DNA of 64,000 nt from positions 248,001 through 312,000 of the forward strand of contig CALSRX010000004.1 in the NCBI GenBank assembly GCA_943788865.1, read 5' to 3'. Under the pieces are notes generated by a model, which was not told where the DNA came from, searched no databases, and saw nothing but the letters and a program-made list of their open reading frames with translations. Position numbers and translations under genes: made by a program. The stretch is from an uncultured Polaribacter sp. (GTDB lineage Bacteria > Bacteroidota > Bacteroidia > Flavobacteriales > Flavobacteriaceae). Of the stretch, positions 55,292-63,287 are shown in pieces; within the stretch, counting starts at the first letter, position 1; the number at the start of each line of letters is the position of its first letter.

Positions 55292-56086
55292 TTAATTCAT
55301 TAAAGAATAACCAATTGCTATAACACCAACAACAGCACAATAGATTGCGAAATACGATAATTTGCTTTTCTTTACTAAAGAAATCATCCAAGTACATGCA
55401 AATAGGCCAGCAATAAATGCGGCTAAAAACCCTGCGGATAATGGTAAAATTTCTGCACTTGAAAAATTGATGTCACCACTCAATACATCTTTGGCAATTT
55501 TTCCAACAATTAACGGCACAACCATTAAAAATGAAAAACGAGCAGCTTTGCTTCTGTCTACTCCTAACAAAACGGATGTAGAAATTGTTGCGCCAGATCT
55601 AGAAATTCCTGGTAACATTGCAATAGCTTGAGAAACCCCAATAATCACAGCATTTACATAAGATACTTTTTTGTCAGTATGTTTTGCTCTGTCAGCCAAT
55701 AACAATAGTAAAGCGGTTATAAGTAACATACAACCTACTAATAATATCTGTCCGCCAAAAAAAGCTTCTAATTCCTTTTCAAAAAGGAGTCCAACAATAA
55801 CAGCTGGAACCATAGATAGAATAATTTTTATAGAGAACTGTGACTCTTCATTCCATTTAAATTGAAATAATCCTTTAAAAATCTCTCCAACTTCTTTTCT
55901 AAAAATAACAATGGTACTCAAAGCAGTTGCAAAATGCAAGACAACCGTAAATGTTAAACTTTCTTGAGGCAGTGAAGTATCCCCAAAAATAGCTTTTGCT
56001 AATTCTAAATGCCCACTTGAAGAAACAGGTAAAAACTCTGTTAATCCTTGGATAACACCAAGAACAATTGCTTCGATAAGATCCAT
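55292..56086 (-). CDS. uppP: Undecaprenyl-diphosphatase
   Basis: An integral membrane phosphatase (BacA family) that recycles the C55 lipid carrier for peptidoglycan synthesis. The 264-residue protein has seven or eight hydrophobic segments, the motif GLTEFLPVSSSGHLELAK (E in TEFLPVSSSGH) and the second motif LPGISRSGATIS. The stop of the DUF3098 gene lies one base before its ATG. Confidence 0.96.
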   Translation of the reverse strand: MDLIEAIVLGVIQGLTEFLPVSSSGHLELAKAIFGDTSLPQESLTFTVVLHFATALSTIVIFRKEVGEIFKGLFQFKWNEESQFSIKIILSMVPAVIVGLLFEKELEAFFGGQILLVGCMLLITALLLLLADRAKHTDKKVSYVNAVIIGVSQAIAMLPGISRSGATISTSVLLGVDRSKAARFSFLMVVPLIVGKIAKDVLSGDINFSSAEILPLSAGFLAAFIAGLFACTWMISLVKKSKLSYFAIYCAVVGVIAIGYSLMN

Positions 56087-56087
56087 C

Positions 56088-56333
56088 TTACTTTTTAGGT
56101 TTTGCTAAAATTGCATAAATCTCAATTCCTAGCCCAATAATTACCAAAGTTGGTGCCAATCGAATTCGTTGCCAATTGTAAATTTCTTCGTTAAAAACAT
56201 TTGGGTCTTCGCTTCCACCGCCAGCCATAAAGATAAATCCTAAGGCAATAAAGACAGCTCCAATAAGCATAATGATATAATTTCTTTTACCAAAAAGAAA
56301 CTCCGGATTTGTGTTGTTTTCTTTTTTACTCAT
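56088..56333 (-). CDS. DUF3098 family membrane protein
   Basis: The 81-residue protein has two membrane segments and the conserved FLFGKRNYIIMLIGAVFIALGF opening (cited in part) with GGGSEDPNVFNEEIYNWQR. DUF3098 genes lie between ftsX and uppP throughout Bacteroidetes, suggesting a cell-envelope role, but the function is not known. Confidence 0.92.
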   Translation of the reverse strand: MSKKENNTNPEFLFGKRNYIIMLIGAVFIALGFIFMAGGGSEDPNVFNEEIYNWQRIRLAPTLVIIGLGIEIYAILAKPKK

Positions 56334-56334
56334 A

Positions 56335-57213
56335 TTAATAGTATAATTCGTCTGTTTGTAAATTTAAAAAACGTTGTGTTGCAAAATACGTGCTAAACCA
56401 AGTTATTAAAAAGGCTACAAGCAACACACCACCAAACAGGTAGCTTAGCAAAGCATAATCGTTTAATAATTGTAGAGCAGGGATGTATTTATTTGTGTAA
56501 TAGATTACGGCTCCTAGCCCAATTAAAGAAATGAGAGAGCCAATCATTCCTAATTTTATCCCTTGTAAAAGAAAGGGTTTTCTAATAAAGCCTTTTGTTG
56601 CACCAACCATTTGCATGGTTTTAATGTTAAAACGTTTAGAATAGACAGATAAACGTAACGCACTGTTGATTAATAAAATAGAAATCAATGCAAAAAATGC
56701 ACTAACAACTAACAGCCAAAAACTTATTTTTTGAATGTTTTTTGTTAAAAATTGAATCAAAGGTTTGTCATAAGAAACTTCTAAAACAAAGGCGTTTTTT
56801 TGAAAGCGCTTTTCGATTTCTGCCATTTTTTCTGGTGTTACAAATTCGGCTTTTACATATAAATCAATACCGTTTTTTAATGGGTTTGTGCCTAAGAATT
56901 GCACAAAATCTTCTCCTAAATCTTTACTATGAAACTTGGCCGCATCGTCTTTAGAAATGTATACAACTTGTTTGGTAAATTTTTCCTTTGATAGAGAAGC
57001 TCTTAAATCTTCGATATTTTTTTTAGTCACATTGTCTTTTAAAAACAGTGTCATAGCTGTTTTTTCTTTTACATGATTGGCAACACTTGTAGATTTTAAT
57101 AAAATTAATCCTAAAACACCAACCATAAATAAGACCAACGAAATACTTACAATTACAGAAAAGTAAGAAGAGCGTAATCTTCGTTTTTGGTATTTATCAA
57201 AAGATGTAGACAT
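56335..57213 (-). CDS. ftsX: Cell division ABC permease FtsX
   Basis: The 292-residue protein has four membrane segments: one near residues 18-42 and three after 165. A periplasmic domain of about 110 residues contains VVYISKDDAAKFHSKDLGED. Motifs such as MQMVGATKGFIRKPFLLQG are typical. FtsX with the ATPase FtsE controls peptidoglycan hydrolases at the septum. ftsE is not adjacent, as is usual in this phylum. It leads the ftsX-DUF3098-uppP group. Confidence 0.93.
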   Translation of the reverse strand: MSTSFDKYQKRRLRSSYFSVIVSISLVLFMVGVLGLILLKSTSVANHVKEKTAMTLFLKDNVTKKNIEDLRASLSKEKFTKQVVYISKDDAAKFHSKDLGEDFVQFLGTNPLKNGIDLYVKAEFVTPEKMAEIEKRFQKNAFVLEVSYDKPLIQFLTKNIQKISFWLLVVSAFFALISILLINSALRLSVYSKRFNIKTMQMVGATKGFIRKPFLLQGIKLGMIGSLISLIGLGAVIYYTNKYIPALQLLNDYALLSYLFGGVLLVAFLITWFSTYFATQRFLNLQTDELYY

Positions 57214-57295
57214 AGATAATCTTGAATTCTAGCTCGCAAGATACAAAAATTAACGAGCAGTTTTAAGCTAATATTTTGCAGTATTTTTGTTAAAA

Positions 57296-57697
57296 TTAAG
57301 TGCGTTCTTGACACAATTCTATCAAAACTCCATTGGTAGATTTTGGGTGTAAAAAAGCAACTAATTTATTGTCGGCGCCCAATTTTGGTGCTGAATTTAA
57401 AACGATAAAGCCCTCTCCTTTTAAACGTGCTATTTCTTCTTCTATGTCTTTTACAGCAAAGGCAATATGATGAATACCTTCGCCTTTCTTTTCAATAAAT
57501 TTAGCAATGGGACTCTCAGGGTTTGTAGCTTCTAACAACTCAATTTTATTAGGGCCCACATCAAAAAAAGATGTTTTTACACCTTCGTTTTCTACTTCTT
57601 CAATTTTATAATGTGCTTTTCCAAAAAGAGCCGCAAATAATGCGTTAGATTTTTCTAAACTTTTTACGGCAATCCCAATATGTTCAATTTTGTCCAT
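57296..57697 (-). CDS. mce: Methylmalonyl-CoA epimerase
   Basis: A vicinal oxygen chelate metalloenzyme that interconverts (S)- and (R)-methylmalonyl-CoA in propionate metabolism. The 133-residue protein starts MDKIEHIGIAVKSLEKSN with the first metal-binding histidine in IEHIGI, then GEGIHHIAFAV and a C-terminal NGVLIELCQ with the metal glutamate. The ATG three codons upstream is less likely. The mutase genes are not in the window. Confidence 0.93.
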   Translation of the reverse strand: MDKIEHIGIAVKSLEKSNALFAALFGKAHYKIEEVENEGVKTSFFDVGPNKIELLEATNPESPIAKFIEKKGEGIHHIAFAVKDIEEEIARLKGEGFIVLNSAPKLGADNKLVAFLHPKSTNGVLIELCQERT

Positions 57698-57748
57698 TAG
57701 ATACATTTTCTATCCATCAAAAATAAACATTCTTTTGGGAATTATGCG

Positions 57749-57756
57749 TAAATTTG
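57749..57756 (+). promoter_or_regulatory. -7 element directly before rbfA
   Basis: TAAATTTG matches TAnnTTTG, and only four bases separate it from the rbfA ATG, so transcription would begin at or next to the start codon. Confidence 0.6.
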
Positions 57757-57760
57757 CCGC

Positions 57761-58156
57761 ATGGAACAAACAAATAGACAGAAAAAAATTGCTGGAGTAA
57801 TTCAAAAAGACTTGGTTGATGTGCTTCAGAAAGCGGCACAAGACGGAATGCAAGGAACTATTATTTCGGTTTCTAAAGTTACTGTGACTACAGATTTGAG
57901 TATTGCAAAAGTGTATTTGAGTATTTTTCCATCAGAAAAAAGAGACGAATTGGTGAAAGGAATTCAGTCGAATACTTTTTTAATCCGTCATGAAATGGCA
58001 AAACGCACAAAAAATCAACTGCGTAGAATGCCAGAACTGTCGTTTTTTGGAGATGATTCTTTAGATTATATCGAAAAAATAGATAAATCCTTAAAGGGTG
58101 AAGACGCCAATCCTATTAAAAATCCAGAAGTATTACCAAGACGTCAAAAACGTTAA
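57761..58156 (+). CDS. rbfA: 30S ribosome-binding factor A
   Basis: A cold-shock maturation factor that binds the 30S subunit near helix 1 of 16S rRNA. The 131-residue protein has the KH-like core with QKKIAGVIQKDLVDVLQKAA (cited), VSKVTVTTDLSIAKVYLSIF and LRRMPELSFFGDDSLDY. The start is as usual for the family and lies four bases after a -7 element, so its mRNA may be leaderless. Confidence 0.95.
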   Translation: MEQTNRQKKIAGVIQKDLVDVLQKAAQDGMQGTIISVSKVTVTTDLSIAKVYLSIFPSEKRDELVKGIQSNTFLIRHEMAKRTKNQLRRMPELSFFGDDSLDYIEKIDKSLKGEDANPIKNPEVLPRRQKR

Positions 58157-58213
58157 TTTGTTTGCTTCACAACTTTTTTTGCCCTTAGTTTGTATTGATT
58201 TGATACAACAATT

Positions 58214-59419
58214 GTGAATTTTCCTTTATACATAGCTAAAAGATATGTGTTCGCTAAAAGCGGAAACAATACCATTAACATTATTACTATTATTGCGTCT
58301 TTTGGTGTAATTGTAGGTTCGTTGGCGTTGTTTATTATCCTTTCAGGATTTTCTGGCTTTAAATCTTTTACCAACAATATGTTAGATTATTCTGACCCAG
58401 ATATAAAAATTACAGCTGTTCAAGGAAAATCGTTTTTTGTTTCTGATGCTATCACCTCACTTTTAAACGCTAACACAGATATTAAAGCATTTGCTTCTGT
58501 GGTTGAAGAACGCGCTTTTTTACAATACAAACAAAGAGATCAAATTGCTTTTGTAAAAGGAGTCAGCGACAACTATATGTCGATTACAAGAATAGACTCT
58601 ACTTTACATGTTGGTCAATGGATAGATGCTGAATTTATCAATACGGCCGTTATTGGTTATGGAATTTCAGATAAATTATCTTTAAGCATTTTAAATTTTG
58701 GAGAACCACTACAAATTAAAGTCCCAAAACCAGGGACAGGATTAATTTTAAGTGCGTCTTCTGCATTTAATGAGGCCGATGTTCAAATCTCTGGTGTGTA
58801 TACTGGATTAGAAGAATTTGCAAATAAATACGTCTTTGTAAACTTAGCTTTGGCACAAAAATTATTAAGTTATGAAGAAAATCAAGTGACTTCAATTGAG
58901 TTGCGATTGCAAGAAAATGTCAATCCAGATGCTTTTGCAACGAACCTTCAAAAAAAATTAGGAAGCCATTTTAAAGTAGCCACAAAAACACAATTTAACG
59001 CGATAACTTATAAGGTTTTAAATACAGAAAGATTGATTTCTTATTTGATATTTACACTCATTATTATTATCGCATTGTTTAATGTAATTGGTGCCATTAT
59101 TATGATGATTATTGATAAAAAGCAAAACTTAAAAACACTTTTTAATTTAGGGGTTACCATTAAAGAAATTAAAAGAATTTTTGTATTGCAAGGCTTTTTA
59201 TTAACAGTTTTTGGATTATTCATCGGATTGCTTATGGGTACAATTTTAATTTTACTACAAAAGCAGTTTGCTTTTTTTATGATCACACAATCCATTCCCT
59301 ATCCAGTAGAATTTAGACTTATGAATTTATTGATTGTAGCAATTACTATTAGTATTCTCGGATTTATCGCTTCAAAAATTGCAAGTAGTAGAATTTCTGC
59401 TAACTTTATTGAGAAGTAA
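58214..59419 (+). CDS. FtsX-like ABC permease (LolC/LolE type)
   Basis: The 401-residue protein starts at a GTG (MNFPLYIAKRYVFAKSGNNT), the usual N-terminus for this group. It has one membrane segment near residue 30, a large periplasmic MacB-like domain (about 50-260), and three segments in the C-terminal FtsX domain (residues about 275-390, with GAIIMMIIDKKQNLKTLFNLG cited in part). It should be the permease of a lipoprotein-release complex. The ATPase is encoded elsewhere. Its stop abuts the dusB stop. Confidence 0.9.
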   Translation: MNFPLYIAKRYVFAKSGNNTINIITIIASFGVIVGSLALFIILSGFSGFKSFTNNMLDYSDPDIKITAVQGKSFFVSDAITSLLNANTDIKAFASVVEERAFLQYKQRDQIAFVKGVSDNYMSITRIDSTLHVGQWIDAEFINTAVIGYGISDKLSLSILNFGEPLQIKVPKPGTGLILSASSAFNEADVQISGVYTGLEEFANKYVFVNLALAQKLLSYEENQVTSIELRLQENVNPDAFATNLQKKLGSHFKVATKTQFNAITYKVLNTERLISYLIFTLIIIIALFNVIGAIIMMIIDKKQNLKTLFNLGVTIKEIKRIFVLQGFLLTVFGLFIGLLMGTILILLQKQFAFFMITQSIPYPVEFRLMNLLIVAITISILGFIASKIASSRISANFIEK

Positions 59420-60421
59420 TTAACTAAAATCCGGAATTACAGCATCGCCAAATTTTTCAAACACTTCATCAAAAGCTGCAAAAACATCTTTTGCATCATC
59501 AGAAGTTACCATTTTCATTCGGTGTTCTTTAAAATGCGGAATTCCTTTAAAGTAGTTGGTGTAATGTCTTCTGGTTTCTAAAACACCCAAGGTTTCACCT
59601 TTCCAGTCAATGGCCATTTGTAAATGTCTGCGTGCAATTTCTACACGTTCTGCAATTGTTGGAGAAGCTAAGTGTTCACCAGTTTTAAAAAAGTGTTTTA
59701 CTTGGTTAAAAAACCAAGGAGAACCTATAGAGGCTCTACCAATCATGGCGCCATCTAAACCATATACATCTCGCATTTCCATGGCTCTTTCTGGAGTTGT
59801 AACATCGCCATTTCCAAAAACAGGAATGTGCATTCGTTGGTTGTTTTTTACCTCTGCAATGGGTTTCCAATTGGCATTTCCTTTATACATTTGTGCTCGC
59901 GTTCTGCCATGAATAGAAATTGCTGCACAGCCTACATCTTGCAAACGCTCTGCTACTTCTACAATTCTAATAGAATCTTCATCCCAGCCCAAACGTGTTT
60001 TTACGGTGATGGGCAGACTGGTGTGTTTTACCATGGCTTCGGTTAACGAAACCATTAAGTCGATGTCTTTTAAAATTCCTGCTCCAGCACCTTTAGAAAC
60101 TACTTTTTTTACAGGACAGCCAAAATTGATATCAATAATATCTGGATTCGATTTTTCAACAATCTCTACCGTTTTTAACATGGATTCTAAATTGGCTCCA
60201 AAAATTTGAATTCCAACTGGACGCTCTTTTTCGTAGATGTCTAATTTCATGACACTTTTTGCAGCATCACGAATCAAGCCTTCTGAAGAAATAAATTCGG
60301 TATACACCACATCTGCTCCGTTTTCTTTACACAAAGCTCTAAACGGTGGATCACTTACATCTTCCATTGGTGCTAACAACAACGGGAAATCTGGTAATTC
60401 TATGTCTCCAATTTTAACCAT
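59420..60421 (-). CDS. dusB: tRNA-dihydrouridine synthase
   Basis: An FMN enzyme reducing uridines in the tRNA D loop. The 333-residue protein has LLLAPMEDVSDPPFRALCK, the active-site cysteine C102 in DINFGCPVKKVVSKGAGAG, and ISIHGRTRAQMY. It fits the DusB subgroup by length and motifs. The ATG at 60421 lies only four bases from a -7 element, so the transcript may be leaderless. Confidence 0.93.
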   Translation of the reverse strand: MVKIGDIELPDFPLLLAPMEDVSDPPFRALCKENGADVVYTEFISSEGLIRDAAKSVMKLDIYEKERPVGIQIFGANLESMLKTVEIVEKSNPDIIDINFGCPVKKVVSKGAGAGILKDIDLMVSLTEAMVKHTSLPITVKTRLGWDEDSIRIVEVAERLQDVGCAAISIHGRTRAQMYKGNANWKPIAEVKNNQRMHIPVFGNGDVTTPERAMEMRDVYGLDGAMIGRASIGSPWFFNQVKHFFKTGEHLASPTIAERVEIARRHLQMAIDWKGETLGVLETRRHYTNYFKGIPHFKEHRMKMVTSDDAKDVFAAFDEVFEKFGDAVIPDFS

Positions 60422-60425
60422 GGCG

Positions 60426-60433
60426 CAAAAATA
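60426..60433 (-). promoter_or_regulatory. -7 element directly before dusB
   Basis: TATTTTTG on the minus strand is followed by four bases and the dusB ATG. It lies just downstream of the terminator of the M28 peptidase gene. Confidence 0.6.
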
Positions 60434-60446
60434 CTTATTTTATCTT

Positions 60447-60483
60447 AAAAAAAAGACCTGTAAAAACGAATCTTTACAGGTCT
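60447..60483 (-). terminator. Terminator of the M28 peptidase gene
   Basis: On the minus strand AGACCTGTAAA and TTTACAGGTCT form the stem, followed by a T run (plus-strand A run at 60447-60454). Confidence 0.85.
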
Positions 60484-60505
60484 AAATAATTTTGTGTCTT
60501 TATAT

Positions 60506-61726
60506 TTAAAACTGAATTTCAGCTTTTACTTCTTTGCCGCTTCTAGTTAAAATTACAGTTGTTTTATCTCCCTTTTTAAAGGCCGATAGCGCCTTCATGT
60601 AACTCATCATGTCTGTAACTTTATTACCACCTAATTCAATAACAATATCTCCTTTTTTAATTCCTGCTGCTATAGCTGGTTTTCCTTCAGAAACACCATC
60701 AACACGCATTCCTTTGCCATCATACATATAATCAGGAATTACCCCTAAACCGACTTTAAAACGCGGATTTTCTTCACTTTCGTTTTTTGTTTTTCTAAAG
60801 GCTAATTTTCCGTTGTCATTTAAATCAGAAATGATATTAAAAATATAGGTAGAAATGCTTTCCATTCCTTCATAATTTAATGTTTCTGTATCGTCACTTG
60901 GTTTGTGATAATCATTGTGTTGTCCTGTAAAGAAATGCAATACTGGCAGATCTGCTAAATAAAAACTTGTATGATCACTTGGCCCAACACCCGATTCTTT
61001 CATAACCAATTTAAAATCGTTGTTATGAGATTTTAATGTTTGTTTAAAAATAGGTGAAGTTCCTGTTCCGTAAATAGCCAAAGCACTGTCTTTTAATCTT
61101 CCAACCATGTCCATATTAATCATATAAGACACCTCTTTGATGTCGAATGTTGGATTTTTTACAAAATAATTAGAACCTAACAAGCCCATTTCTTCACCAG
61201 AAAAAGCAATAAATACATAATTGTTGCTTGTATTTGTATTTTTTAATTTACTTGCTAAGTTTAAGAGCAGCGCTACACCACTAGCGTTGTCATCTGCTCC
61301 GTTATGAATTGCTTTAATAGAATCTCTATATAAAGAGCCATCGCCACCATATCCTAAATGATCAAAATGTGCACCGATAATTACAGTGTTTTTTGCTTTG
61401 TTATCTATAAACCCAACAACATTTCTTCCGGTAATTGTTCCGTCAGAATTTTCAGTAAATTTTACTTCTTCATGTGGATGTGTTTTTGGTTTGAAAGAAA
61501 AAGATTGATAAAAACCATCGGTTCCCTTTGGAGTTAAACCAAGGCTTTCAAATCTGTTTTTTATGTATTCAGAAGCTTTTTCTCCTCCAGGAGTTCCTGT
61601 TTGTCTTCCTTCTAATTTGTCATCAGCTAAGAAAGAAACATCTTCTCTAATCTTGTTTTCAGGTTTGTATTCTTTAGCACAAGAAATAAGGAGTGATAAA
61701 AAGATTAAAATTATTAAATTTTTCAT
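60506..61726 (-). CDS. M28 family metallopeptidase lipoprotein with PDZ domain
   Basis: The 406-residue protein has a lipobox (LLISCAK, Cys16). The M28 domain carries the zinc ligands in VIIGAHFDHLGYGG (His), NGADDNASG (Asp), FSGEEMGLLGS (catalytic Glu and Glu ligand), and GPSDHTSFY (His). A C-terminal PDZ-like domain (about residues 315-406: KGDIVIELGGNKVTDM) follows. It should be an aminopeptidase anchored at the cell envelope. Its promoter is opposite to, and interlocked with, that of the PD40 lipoprotein. Confidence 0.93.
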   Translation of the reverse strand: MKNLIILIFLSLLISCAKEYKPENKIREDVSFLADDKLEGRQTGTPGGEKASEYIKNRFESLGLTPKGTDGFYQSFSFKPKTHPHEEVKFTENSDGTITGRNVVGFIDNKAKNTVIIGAHFDHLGYGGDGSLYRDSIKAIHNGADDNASGVALLLNLASKLKNTNTSNNYVFIAFSGEEMGLLGSNYFVKNPTFDIKEVSYMINMDMVGRLKDSALAIYGTGTSPIFKQTLKSHNNDFKLVMKESGVGPSDHTSFYLADLPVLHFFTGQHNDYHKPSDDTETLNYEGMESISTYIFNIISDLNDNGKLAFRKTKNESEENPRFKVGLGVIPDYMYDGKGMRVDGVSEGKPAIAAGIKKGDIVIELGGNKVTDMMSYMKALSAFKKGDKTTVILTRSGKEVKAEIQF

Positions 61727-61737
61727 GGTATATGTAT

Positions 61738-61754
61738 TATTTTTGCCAAAAATA
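61738..61754. promoter_or_regulatory. Palindromic divergent promoter pair
   Basis: TATTTTTG (61738-61745) for the + strand, one C, and CAAAAATA (61747-61754), the same element for the minus strand, form a perfect palindrome apart from its centre. The + element faces the PD40 lipoprotein gene (ATG 61793) and the minus element faces the M28 gene (ATG 61726). Confidence 0.6.
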
Positions 61755-61792
61755 ACTAATAAATCTTAGTTGTAAAATTAAAAAAGTACATA

Positions 61793-62899
61793 ATGAAATT
61801 AAGAGGAATTTATTTGATGATTTTTACACTATTCATCGTTTCGTGTAAAACAGATAAAAAAGATAAATCGGATGCAAAATCTGGGGCAACAAAAAAATGG
61901 GATACTACTTTAATATACCCTGAAGAGGTTCATTTTAAAACCATGCAGCAAATTACGTTTGGTGGAGACAATGCTGAAGCATATTGGAGTTTTGATGATA
62001 AACAAATCATTTTTCAATCAAACAATAAAAATTGGGGAGTAGAATGTGATCAAATGTTTTTAATGAATGTTGGAGAAACATTTGAAGACACAAAACCACC
62101 AATGATTAGTACTGGATTTGGAAGAACAACGTGTGCTTATTTTTTACCAGGAAACAAAGAATATGTGTATGGATCTACACATTTAGGAGGAAAAGAATGT
62201 CCGCCAGCGCCATTGCGTAGAGAAGGTAAATATGTATGGCCAATTTATGATAGCTACGATATTTTTGTTTCTGACTTAAACGGAAATATTACCAAACAAT
62301 TGACAAACGAACCTGGTTATGATGCCGAAGCAACGGTTTCGCCAAAAGGAGATAAAATTGTATTTACTTCGATGAGAACTGGAGATTTAGAGTTGTTTAC
62401 GATGAATATTGATGGTTCTGATGTAAAACAAATTACCTCTGAATTAGGTTATGACGGAGGAGCTTTTTTCTCGCCAGATGGCACAAAATTGATTTTTCGT
62501 TCTTCAAGACCAAAAACGGAAGCTGAAATTAAAGAATACAAAGATTTGTTAAAAGAAGGCTTGGTACAACCAACTGAAATGGAATTGTACATCTGTAATG
62601 CAGATGGTTCTGATTTACGTCAATTAACAGATTTAGGAAACGCCAATTGGAGTCCGTTTTTTCATCCTTCAGGGAAAAAGATATTATTTTCTTCAAATTT
62701 TGAAGCAGAAAGAGGCTTTCCTTTTAATTTATATATGATAGATTTAGATGGGAAAAACTTAGAAAGAGTAACACATGGAGAAACATTTGATGCTTTTCCG
62801 GTTTTTTCTAATGATGGTAAAAAACTAATTTTTTCATCAAACAGAAATAACGGTGGTGGTCGAGACACCAATTTGTTTATTGCAGAATGGCAAGACTAA
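61793..62899 (+). CDS. PD40/TolB-like beta-propeller lipoprotein
   Basis: The 368-residue lipoprotein has a lipobox (FIVSCKT, Cys18) and WD40-like PD40 repeats: NEPGYDAEATVSPKGDKIVF, ELGYDGGAFFSPDGTKLIFRSS (cited in part), NWSPFFHPSGKKILFSSNF and DAFPVFSNDGKKLIFSSNRN (cited in part). Such propellers bind proteins or glycans. The C-terminal residues DTNLFIAEWQD are repeated many times in the DNA that follows, because the 3' end of the gene is the first unit of a tandem array. A stop codon ends the gene within the first unit. Confidence 0.85.
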   Translation: MKLRGIYLMIFTLFIVSCKTDKKDKSDAKSGATKKWDTTLIYPEEVHFKTMQQITFGGDNAEAYWSFDDKQIIFQSNNKNWGVECDQMFLMNVGETFEDTKPPMISTGFGRTTCAYFLPGNKEYVYGSTHLGGKECPPAPLRREGKYVWPIYDSYDIFVSDLNGNITKQLTNEPGYDAEATVSPKGDKIVFTSMRTGDLELFTMNIDGSDVKQITSELGYDGGAFFSPDGTKLIFRSSRPKTEAEIKEYKDLLKEGLVQPTEMELYICNADGSDLRQLTDLGNANWSPFFHPSGKKILFSSNFEAERGFPFNLYMIDLDGKNLERVTHGETFDAFPVFSNDGKKLIFSSNRNNGGGRDTNLFIAEWQD

Positions 62900-63235
62900 A
62901 AGGATTGGCATTATGAAATATTCATATGACGACACCAATTTGTTTATTGCAGAATGGCAAGACTAAAAGGATTGGCATTATGAAATATTCATATGACGAC
63001 ACCAATTTGTTTATTGCAGAATGGCAAGACTAAAAGGATTGGCATTATGAAATATTCATATGACGACACCAATTTGTTTATTGCAGAATGGCAAGACTAA
63101 AAGGATTGGCATTATGAAATATTCATATGACGACACCAATTTGTTTATTGCAGAATGGCAAGACTAAAAGGATTGGCATTGTGAAATATTCAAAAGACAA
63201 AACCAATTTGTTTATTGCATAATGGCAAGATTAGA
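62864..63235 (+). repeat. 67-bp tandem repeat (minisatellite) over the 3' end of the PD40 gene
   Basis: Units begin at 62864, 62931, 62998, 63065, 63132 and 63199. The first four are identical; the fifth has three substitutions and the sixth is partial and diverged. Each intact unit holds the last 11 codons and stop of the PD40 gene, then AAAAGGATTGGCATT and an ATG opening a 17-codon frame (MKYSYDDTNLFIAEWQD) that ends in the next unit. The remaining gap to lepA holds the lepA promoter only. Confidence 0.95.
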
Positions 63236-63256
63236 TATTTCCATTAGTAAATAGTA

Positions 63257-63264
63257 TATATTTG
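63257..63264 (+). promoter_or_regulatory. -7 element of the lepA promoter
   Basis: TATATTTG matches TAnnTTTG, 23 bases before the lepA ATG and 22 bases after the tandem array. Confidence 0.65.
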
Positions 63265-63287
63265 CACACTTAAGAAATCAAACATTA

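Noticed and set aside
62864..63235. Regular repeats that might be a CRISPR array
   Set aside because: The 67-bp units are contiguous, there are no unique spacers, and the first unit is part of a coding gene. It is a plain tandem duplication.
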